Shown piece by piece: positions 1-5,116 of a stretch of 6,201 nt of DNA. Source of the stretch: Propionibacteriaceae bacterium (GTDB lineage Bacteria; Actinomycetota; Actinomycetes; Propionibacteriales; Propionibacteriaceae); the NCBI GenBank assembly GCA_031260385.1, contig JAIRKB010000103.1:1-6201 (forward strand), given 5' to 3'. The position numbers and the translations under genes were made by a program. The notes below the pieces were generated by a model. It made no database searches. It was not told the origin of the DNA and was given only the letters and a program-made list of their open reading frames with translations. The first letter of the stretch is position 1; each line of letters starts with the position of its first letter.

Positions 1-193
1 CGGTCTCGCAGATTAAGCCAGCTTCGATCAGACGAGCCACCAACTGGGAGGTGGTTGGGCTGGATAGGCCGGTCGCCTTGATAATCTGCGGTCGGGTCAT
101 GGTGGTGTTATTGAGGAGCAGGCTGAGTACCGCACGATCATTTATCGAACGTAGAACCCCCGGCCGCCCAGGCCCCAGCAAGGTTGAGGTCAT
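1..193 (-). CDS. ROK-family transcriptional repressor, N-terminal DNA-binding part (partial, cut by window edge)
   Basis: Only the first 64 residues are in the window; the reading frame is open to the edge. The protein opens with MTSTLLGPGRPGVLRSINDR and continues with a MarR-like winged-helix segment at about residues 17-62. The recognition helix-turn-helix is about residues 33-61 (TRPQIIKATGLSSPTTSQ, then LVARLIEAGLI). This arrangement (R-xx-N-xx-AVL-x-LL followed by a 'ATGLS-xxT-S-LV-L--AGL' motif) is typical of the N-terminus of ROK (NagC/XylR/Mlc-type) regulators. The rest of such proteins, a sugar-kinase-like effector domain, would lie beyond position 1. The ATG at 191-193 is preceded on the minus strand by GGAGGAG four to five bases upstream, which fixes the start. 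The gene lies downstream of the AGE epimerase gene in the same direction, 118 bp apart, and has its own promoter/operator. The likely role is sugar-responsive repression of itself and perhaps of the adjacent sugar genes. The family is secure; the effector sugar is unknown. Confidence 0.88.
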   Translation of the reverse strand, partial: MTSTLLGPGRPGVLRSINDRAVLSLLLNNTTMTRPQIIKATGLSSPTTSQLVARLIEAGLICET

Positions 194-228
194 GTGCTCC
201 TCCGTCTTCGGTAACAGCGGATGCTCAC

Positions 229-257
229 ATGTTAGTAGGAAACTTTCCTAAGTACAA
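229..257 (-). promoter_or_regulatory. Promoter of the ROK repressor gene (-35 and -10 boxes)
   Basis: On the minus strand TTGTAC (252-257) and TAACAT (229-234) are separated by exactly 17 bp. The -10 box fits TANNNT and the -35 box keeps the TTG. Transcription would start near 222, giving a leader of about 30 nt before the ATG at 193, with the Shine-Dalgarno site GGAGGAG inside it. The boxes are read directly from the sequence; promoter activity is inferred. Confidence 0.6.
236..250. promoter_or_regulatory. Perfect palindromic operator between the -35 and -10 boxes of the ROK gene
   Basis: TAGGAAACTTTCCTA is a perfect 7-1-7 inverted repeat. It fills the 17-bp spacer between the TTGTAC and TAACAT boxes, where a bound dimer would block RNA polymerase. 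It lies about 43 bp upstream of a ROK repressor start codon, so autoregulation is the simplest reading. ROK regulators commonly bind AT-rich palindromes, but the match of this particular sequence to a known ROK site was not checked. I found no second full copy in the window; the nearest is a half-site, TTTGGAAA on the minus strand, at about 1642-1649 in front of the AGE gene. Confidence 0.65.
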
Positions 258-311
258 GGGGAAAGCCTCACTGACTGCCGCCTTTGTGCTCTGATTAGCC
301 TCCTACAGGGG

Positions 312-1562
312 TTAGGGAACGAGGCGGGTTAGCCGTCGCTGCGATTCGAGGGCGGCCCTCACTGTGTGGTAGCCCCCAGTCCATTGGTTGCCAAGGGAAG
401 CGTCGACCAGGGTGCCGGACCGGGTGGTCCGGATGCGCCATTCGGCGAGGGTGGGGTGAATCAGGCAACGCTTGGCGAACGACCAAGTTTGAGCGAAAGC
501 TTCGGAATACTCGGCCTTCCCGGTGAGCTCATAGGCATGGAGGAAACCGACCAAGGCTTCGGCATTCTGCCAAAACTCTTTGTCGGTGTCGCTGGCCGGG
601 CCGCGTGGTGGTCCTTCACGGTAGACGCCACCGAAATCGACATCGTAGCCGTAACGGAGGGTGTGAGCCGCCATGTGATCGACGAGATTGCGGTGCAAAC
701 CAGCCGAGCTATCGAGGACCTCGTCCGCCAGACCGAGCAACCAGCCGAGTTCTAGGTTGTGGCCGTACGAGGTGGTGAACTGCCCGGGCGGCTGGGCTTC
801 CTCAGTCAAACGCTCCGCAATCCAAGTTCGGTCGATGACGATCGGTTCGATCGGACGCCAGGCGGCATCGTATTGGTTGCCACCGACGCCGCTAATCGGG
901 TCGATCATCTGGCGCAAGACTAGGTCGCGGATCTCCGCTAGTCGGCGCCGATGGGTGGGCTCACCGGTGAGGGCGGCCAAGGTGGTGAAGGATTCGAGGA
1001 GGTGGAGGTGGATATCGAGTGACTTCCGTCGCCCGGAAGGGGAGTCCTCGGGGGCCCAGGCTCGGTCGATATTCTCCCAGAAGCCGCCATAAGCCAGGTC
1101 AGCGGCCTGGTGGATGACATCGAAGGTGTGCCGGGCATACTCCAAGGCTCGTTGATTGCCGGTGATCGTCGCACAGGTCGCCAGGGCGTAGAGAGCGAAG
1201 GTCTGCCCGTACATCAACTTGGCCGGATCCTGGGGACCCTCGCGATCAATCGACCAATACCAACCGCCATAGACAGGATCGTGAAAGTGGTCAATCAGGT
1301 AGTCAACACCGTAGTCGGCCAACTCGACGAAAGCCGACTCGCCAGTGTAGGCGCTCAGCGAGGCGGTGGTCCACAGGATCCGAGTTTGGGCAACCAGGGT
1401 TTTCACCGTCTCAACCTGGGCAGCACCCTCCGCATCGAAAACGGTCTGATAACCGCCCGCCGGGTCTCCCGCCCGGACAAGCCAGAACTCGGCGAGTCCG
1501 CGCAGGTTCGCCTCAACCTCGCCTAATATGATAACTGGGTCAAATCCCGGTGTGAGCGTCAT
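312..1562 (-). CDS. AGE-family sugar 2-epimerase/isomerase (N-acylglucosamine 2-epimerase, cellobiose 2-epimerase or mannose isomerase type)
   Basis: This is a cytoplasmic (alpha/alpha)6-barrel enzyme of the AGE superfamily, which interconverts C2-epimers or aldose/ketose sugars. It has 416 residues, the usual family length. Recognisable family blocks in order are RILWT at 61-65, YGGWYWSID at 98-106, YGQTFALYAL at 118-127, a second YGGFWENID at 158-166, KSLDIHLHLLE at 180-190, SYGHNLE at 265-271, FGGVYRE at 310-316, EFWQNAEALVGF at 329-340, and GGYHTVRAALE at 396-406. By family analogy Arg61, His185/His187, His268 and His399 are the likely active-site residues; the two late histidines match the acid/base pair of cellobiose 2-epimerases. 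The start is the ATG at 1560-1562, with GGAGG seven bases upstream. A longer frame reaching 1661 has an unrelated, basic N-terminus and no good ribosome site, so it was not used. The gene is divergent from the sugar importer and upstream of the ROK repressor gene, which supports a role in processing the imported sugar. The exact substrate cannot be told from sequence alone. Confidence 0.88.
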   Translation of the reverse strand: MTLTPGFDPVIILGEVEANLRGLAEFWLVRAGDPAGGYQTVFDAEGAAQVETVKTLVAQTRILWTTASLSAYTGESAFVELADYGVDYLIDHFHDPVYGGWYWSIDREGPQDPAKLMYGQTFALYALATCATITGNQRALEYARHTFDVIHQAADLAYGGFWENIDRAWAPEDSPSGRRKSLDIHLHLLESFTTLAALTGEPTHRRRLAEIRDLVLRQMIDPISGVGGNQYDAAWRPIEPIVIDRTWIAERLTEEAQPPGQFTTSYGHNLELGWLLGLADEVLDSSAGLHRNLVDHMAAHTLRYGYDVDFGGVYREGPPRGPASDTDKEFWQNAEALVGFLHAYELTGKAEYSEAFAQTWSFAKRCLIHPTLAEWRIRTTRSGTLVDASLGNQWTGGYHTVRAALESQRRLTRLVP

Positions 1563-1623
1563 GGTGAAACCTCCAGTGGTCTTACCAAGGACAATACACC
1601 GGTTCCACCTCCGTCGGTAGACC

Positions 1624-1639
1624 TTGACAGCGTTGTCGG
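1624..1639. promoter_or_regulatory. Pseudo-palindrome TTGACAGCGTTGTCGG, candidate operator in front of the AGE gene
   Basis: The core GACAGCGTTGTC (1626-1637) pairs at 10 of 12 positions around a central CG, the general look of LacI-family operators. Its left half, TTGACAGCGT, recurs exactly at 1695-1704 on the same strand, 71 bp away. For leftward transcription this site would lie just downstream of a weak -10-like TAATCT (1648-1653, minus strand). No bound regulator is identified, and the TTGACA part could also be read as a -35 box without a good -10 partner. Confidence 0.35.
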
Positions 1640-1694
1640 TTTTCCAAAGATTAGGTCTCAATTCGATAACGTCGGGCGTTTTTCGATTGATCGT

Positions 1695-1724
1695 TTGACA
1701 GCGTAAGCTCTAGACTTTTAACGT
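1695..1724 (+). promoter_or_regulatory. Candidate promoter of the sugar ABC importer operon
   Basis: A consensus -35 box, TTGACA (1695-1700), is followed after 18 bp by TAACGT (1719-1724), which fits TANNNT. Transcription would start near 1731, giving a leader of about 80 nt before the binding-protein ATG at 1812. The -35 box overlaps the second copy of the TTGACAGCGT repeat, so a protein binding that repeat would compete with RNA polymerase. A short inverted repeat, CGATTGATCG (1684-1693), sits immediately upstream of the -35 box. The boxes are seen; activity is inferred. Confidence 0.5.
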
Positions 1725-1798
1725 TCCTCCGTATGGCACAAAGCGACCGAACATTGACGTGAAAGCGGTGTCAAGGAGGAGAGTACATTCGGACAGAG

Positions 1799-1805
1799 AG
1801 AAGGA
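1799..1805 (+). promoter_or_regulatory. Ribosome binding site of the binding-protein gene
   Basis: AGAAGGA lies seven bases (counted from GG) before the ATG at 1812 and sets that start. A stronger-looking AAGGAGGA at 1773-1780 lies farther upstream but has no ATG, GTG or TTG at a usable distance, so it does not appear to start a gene. Confidence 0.6.
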
Positions 1806-1811
1806 TACAGA

Positions 1812-3101
1812 ATGCGTCCTAGAAAGATCATCGCTGCACTCGCGGGTGCCGCATTGGTGCTGAGCATGGCTGCTTGCACCAAAGATCCCGTAGTCGATCC
1901 CACAGGAGATCCCGGCGCCGCTACCGGCCAGCTAGAGATCTTCTCCTGGTGGACTGCGGGCTCCGAAGCCCTAGGCCTGGCGGAACTCGTCAAGGTTCTC
2001 AACGACAAATACCCAGACATCACCTTTGTTAACAATGGTGCCTCGACTGGCGGCGGATCCGGCAAGGATGTCCTGCAGACCAGAATGGCGGCTGGACAGC
2101 CACCGGACTCCTTCCAGGTTCACGCTGGCGCTGAAGCTCAGGACTACATCACAGCTAAGCAGCTAGAAGATGTCTCCTACCTCTACAGCGAGTTCAAGCT
2201 TAACGACGTCTTCCCAACCGATCTGGTCGACATGTTGACCAAGGATGGCAAGATCTACACGATCCCATCGAACGTTCACCGTTCCAACGTCGTTTGGGCC
2301 TCGATCGCCGCCCTGGAGAAGGCTGGGCTATCGACGACTGACGCTTATTATGACTCGATCGACTCCTTCATCGCCGCCCTGGATAAGGCTAAGGCTGCTG
2401 GGATCGAATTCCCGCTAGCGATTGGCACGACTTGGTGCCAGGTGCATCTACTCGAAACCGTCTTGATGGCGGACCTGACCCCGGCTCAGTATCGCGGTCT
2501 ATTCGATGGCACCACCGACTGGCGCGGTGCTGAGGTTAAGAAGGCTCTTGATCACTTCGCCAAGCTGATGAGCTACACCAACGCCGATCGTGGCGACCTG
2601 GACTGGGAGCCGGCTTTGGTTAAGGTTCTCGACGCCAATGCCGTCTTCACCGTCATGGGTGACTGGACCCCAGCGGCGCTCGATGCGCGTAACCTCAAGG
2701 AAGGTGTCGATTGGCTGTGGGCTCCGTCCCCGGGCACCAAGGGCATCTATGGCTTCCTGGCTGACTCCTTCGGTCTAACGACCGGCGGACCGAACCCGGC
2801 TGCGGGCAAGGCTTGGCTGGATGTTATCTCCTCCAAGGAAGGCCAGACTGGCTTCAACCAGGTGAAGGGCTCGATCCCGGCTCGCACCGATATCGATCTG
2901 TCAACCTGGTCCAACTACCAGCAGGGTGCTTCGGAATCATTCAAGAATGATGCCATCGTCCCCTCAATCCAGCACGGTGCTGCGGCGACTATCGCCCAAG
3001 GCAACGACACTGGCGCCGCGGTCTCCAAGTTCACCGTCAGCCCGATGGCTGAGGCGAATATTGCGACCCTACAAGAAGAGTTGGCTAAGGCTTACGCCTA
3101 A
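1812..3101 (+). CDS. Sugar ABC transporter substrate-binding lipoprotein, glucose/mannose-binding-like (CUT1)
   Basis: This is the extracytoplasmic, lipid-anchored receptor of the importer; it has 429 residues, normal for the family. Residues 1-21 form a lipoprotein signal peptide with basic MRPRK, a hydrophobic stretch and the lipobox MAAC, so Cys22 is the lipidated residue. A Pro/Gly/Asp-rich linker follows to about residue 40. The mature fold starts with LEIFSWWTAG (41-50). Further blocks are the Gly-rich TGGGSGKDVLQTRMAAGQPPD (79-99), IPSNVHRSNVVW (151-162), the FVMGDWTP-like TVMGDWTPAA (280-289), KGSIPARTD (352-360) and PSIQHGAAA (384-392). From memory these match the pattern of the Thermus glucose/mannose-binding protein and Pseudomonas GtsA more closely than maltose-binding proteins. 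Trp46/Trp47, His156, Trp285, Lys352 and His388 are candidate sugar contacts by analogy. The gene leads the importer operon, followed by a stem-loop and two permease genes. The CUT1 binding-protein call is firm; the glucose/mannose subclass is probable, and another mono- or disaccharide is possible. Confidence 0.9.
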   Translation: MRPRKIIAALAGAALVLSMAACTKDPVVDPTGDPGAATGQLEIFSWWTAGSEALGLAELVKVLNDKYPDITFVNNGASTGGGSGKDVLQTRMAAGQPPDSFQVHAGAEAQDYITAKQLEDVSYLYSEFKLNDVFPTDLVDMLTKDGKIYTIPSNVHRSNVVWASIAALEKAGLSTTDAYYDSIDSFIAALDKAKAAGIEFPLAIGTTWCQVHLLETVLMADLTPAQYRGLFDGTTDWRGAEVKKALDHFAKLMSYTNADRGDLDWEPALVKVLDANAVFTVMGDWTPAALDARNLKEGVDWLWAPSPGTKGIYGFLADSFGLTTGGPNPAAGKAWLDVISSKEGQTGFNQVKGSIPARTDIDLSTWSNYQQGASESFKNDAIVPSIQHGAAATIAQGNDTGAAVSKFTVSPMAEANIATLQEELAKAYA

Positions 3102-3114
3102 CCAATATGCTTGG

Positions 3115-3142
3115 TGGAGGTGGCCCGTCAGGGCCACCTCCA
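3115..3142 (+). terminator. 12-bp stem-loop between binding-protein and permease genes (partial terminator or mRNA-stabilising hairpin)
   Basis: TGGAGGTGGCCC (3115-3126) and GGGCCACCTCCA (3131-3142) are perfectly complementary around the 4-base loop GTCA. The hairpin starts 13 bp after the binding-protein stop codon. It is not followed by a run of T (the next bases are TACCCTTAACC), so full intrinsic termination is unlikely. Such a hairpin behind a binding-protein gene fits the known pattern in which binding protein is made in excess over permeases, through partial termination or protection of the upstream mRNA. The structure is seen; the effect is inferred. Confidence 0.75.
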
Positions 3143-3174
3143 TACCCTTAACCCCCCAAGTGAATTGACGACTC

Positions 3175-4173
3175 GTGAGTAAGATGGTTAAGTCCCGCCC
3201 CAAGTTCGTAATGTTTCTCATTCGACTGTTTGCGCCGATCACGAGGGCTTACCGGGCCTACGTCACGAGCCCGAAAACCAGAAAACTTCGAAAGTACGGC
3301 CCGCCGATCCTGCTGTTATCGCCATCGATAATCTTGGTCGGCATCTTTGTTTACACCCTAATCGGGCGGTCAATCTCGATGTCAATGACCGACTCCTACA
3401 CCTTCGCCCAGATGGTCGGCGCCGTCCCGACCGAGACCGTGTGGTTTGATAACTATGTCACGCTGTTGACGAGTGAAAACTTCCTCCACTCCCTCCAGAA
3501 CCTCCTGCTCTATACGGTCGTGTTCATCGCTGGCACCTTGGTGATGGGCTTTATCTGGGCCTGGGCCCTCGACCGCCGTTCGCGAGCCGAGGGGATCTTC
3601 CGCTCGCTCTACCTCTTCCCCATGGCCGTCTCGTCGGTGGCGGCCGGTGTGGTCTGGCGCTGGTTGCTGAACGCCAACCAGGGCAACCAAGCTAGTGGCC
3701 TAAACCGCCTATTCCAAAACATCGGCTTGGGCTTTCTCCAAAATGGGTGGACCACCAATGTCACCTTTGGCATCACGGCGATTGCCTTACCGGCGATCTG
3801 GCAGATGTCTGGCTATGTCATGGCCTTGTTCCTGGCTGGTTTCCGCGGGATCTCCGATGATATGCGCGAGGCCGCGCGGGTGGATGGGGCCTCTGAATGG
3901 CAGCTCTATCGCCACGTCTTATTCCCCCAGCTCTCGCCAATCGCCTTGTCGGCCTTGATCATCTTGGGGCATATGTCACTAAAGGTCTTCGACTTGGTTG
4001 TGGCCGTCACCGATAAACACTTCTATCCGACCCAGGTTCCGGCGATCACGATGTATAACTACATGAACGCCGGCAACTATGCGATGGCTTCGGCGGTTGG
4101 GGTGATCTTGTTGGTGATCATCGCGATCTTCATCGTCCCCTACCTGATTCACGTTGGGAAGGAGGCGAAATGA
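3175..4173 (+). CDS. Sugar ABC transporter permease, MalF/UgpA type (CUT1)
   Basis: This is one of two inner-membrane subunits that form the sugar channel. It has 332 residues and about six membrane helices near residues 43-63, 107-130, 143-163, 198-221, 256-276 and 304-326. The cytoplasmic EAA loop that docks the ATPase is at 232-255 (EAARVDGASEWQ, then LYRHVLFPQLSP), with the conserved Glu/Ala/Ala and Gly. The start chosen is GTG at 3175; ATG at 3184 is an alternative that removes three residues. Neither has a good Shine-Dalgarno site. The segment before the first helix is about 40 residues, rich in Lys and Arg, and longer than the short N-tail common in this family. The gene follows the binding-protein gene by 73 bp and overlaps the second permease gene by 4 bp. 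It probably pairs with that permease and with an ATPase encoded elsewhere, since none lies here. Function class is secure; the sugar is inferred from the binding protein. Confidence 0.93.
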   Translation: MSKMVKSRPKFVMFLIRLFAPITRAYRAYVTSPKTRKLRKYGPPILLLSPSIILVGIFVYTLIGRSISMSMTDSYTFAQMVGAVPTETVWFDNYVTLLTSENFLHSLQNLLLYTVVFIAGTLVMGFIWAWALDRRSRAEGIFRSLYLFPMAVSSVAAGVVWRWLLNANQGNQASGLNRLFQNIGLGFLQNGWTTNVTFGITAIALPAIWQMSGYVMALFLAGFRGISDDMREAARVDGASEWQLYRHVLFPQLSPIALSALIILGHMSLKVFDLVVAVTDKHFYPTQVPAITMYNYMNAGNYAMASAVGVILLVIIAIFIVPYLIHVGKEAK

Positions 4174-5090
4174 GCATCGACACCACCACCGTCCTCACCG
4201 GCAAACGGACGGAGTCTAAGTCGGTAACTAAGCAAGGGTTTGACTGGGGTCGCCTAGCTCGCTACCTCATCTTGCTCATTTCGCTGGTCTTCGTCTTGAT
4301 TCCGGTCTATGTCCTTTTGGTCACCTCATTTAAGTCGGTTGGTGACGCCGACCCCTCCCGGGCTTGGGCGTTCCCGCTCAACTGGTCGATCCAGAGTTGG
4401 ATTACGGCTTGGAAGGGTACGACCGCCATGCCCTCAGTGGCGGCCGCCCTCGGCCGGACTGCGATGATGGTGATCCCGGCGTCGATCATCTCGGCTTTCC
4501 TCGGTTCGATGAATGGCTTTGTCTTGTCGCGCTGGCGGTTCCCGGGCGCCAACATCGTTTTCACCCTAATCCTGTTTGGGATGTTCATCCCCTACCAAGC
4601 GGTCATGGTGCCCTTGTTCAAGATGATGGCTTCGCTGTGGACGGCAAAACTCCTGGTTCCGGGGGCACCGACCCTGATCCTGCTCCATGTGGTCTACGGC
4701 ATTCCGATCACGACCCTGATCTTCCGCAACTACTACCAGAACGTGCCCCAAGAGCTCATCGAAGCGGCGCGGGTTGATGGAGCGGGCATGCTGGGGACTT
4801 ACGCGCGGGTGGTGCTGCCGATCTCGATCCCTAGTTTCGTGGTCGTCTTGATCTGGCAGTTTACCTCCGCTTGGAACGACTTCCTATTTGCGGTTTTCTT
4901 CGGTGGCAACCCCCAGACCCAGTCTCCGGTCACCGTGACCTTGAACCATCTCGCTCATGGCTCGATGCTGTCCGATTACGGGGCGTCGATGGCTGGGGCG
5001 CTGATCGCCTCGGTGCCAACCCTGCTGATCTACATCGTCTTGGGACGCTACTTCGTTGGTGGTCTAATGGCAGGGTCCGTCAAGGGCTGA
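4170..5090 (+). CDS. Sugar ABC transporter permease, MalG/UgpE type (CUT1)
   Basis: This is the second channel subunit, with 306 residues, standard for the family. After a short polar N-tail come six membrane helices near residues 30-52, 94-118, 127-150, 164-183, 219-240 and 272-292. The EAA loop is at 198-221 (EAARVDGAGMLG, then TYARVVLPISIP). The segment FGMFIPYQAVMVPLF (136-150) and the C-terminal RYFVGGLMAGSVKG (293-306) are strong hallmarks of MalG-type CUT1 permeases. The ATG overlaps the upstream stop as ATGA, with AAGGAGG four bases before it, so translation is probably coupled to the first permease. No ATP-binding subunit follows: the next gene is convergent and starts 26 bp downstream. 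Actinobacterial CUT1 importers often share a single ATPase of the MsiK type encoded elsewhere, which would explain its absence. Confidence 0.94.
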   Translation: MSIDTTTVLTGKRTESKSVTKQGFDWGRLARYLILLISLVFVLIPVYVLLVTSFKSVGDADPSRAWAFPLNWSIQSWITAWKGTTAMPSVAAALGRTAMMVIPASIISAFLGSMNGFVLSRWRFPGANIVFTLILFGMFIPYQAVMVPLFKMMASLWTAKLLVPGAPTLILLHVVYGIPITTLIFRNYYQNVPQELIEAARVDGAGMLGTYARVVLPISIPSFVVVLIWQFTSAWNDFLFAVFFGGNPQTQSPVTVTLNHLAHGSMLSDYGASMAGALIASVPTLLIYIVLGRYFVGGLMAGSVKG

Positions 5091-5116
5091 GGCCACCGTC
5101 TTGGTCAAGGCATCTT

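Noticed and set aside
51..251. Plus-strand 66-residue open frame at the left end
   Set aside because: It is antisense to the ROK gene and its operator; the minus-strand frame gives a clear helix-turn-helix protein.
264..290. Possible terminator hairpin after the AGE gene (AAAGCC...GCCTTT)
   Set aside because: The 6-bp stem has a mismatch, a 12-base loop and no T-run, so it is too weak to call.
366..1526. Several plus-strand open frames opposite the AGE gene (366-755, 688-1092, 1110-1526)
   Set aside because: They lie antisense to a well-supported enzyme gene and show no recognisable protein features; they are frame shadows of GC-rich coding DNA.
1563..1661. N-terminal extension of the AGE epimerase to an ATG at 1661
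   Set aside because: The added 33 residues are basic and unlike the family, no good ribosome site precedes them, and the internal ATG at 1562 has GGAGG at ideal distance.
1718..2065. Minus-strand open frame overlapping the importer promoter and binding-protein gene
   Set aside because: It is antisense to the signal peptide region of a clear lipoprotein gene, with no recognisable domain.
5091..5116. Bidirectional terminator between the convergent permease and LRR genes
   Set aside because: Only a 4-bp inverted repeat (CTTG-GT-CAAG) is seen in the 26-bp gap; no credible hairpin or T-run.
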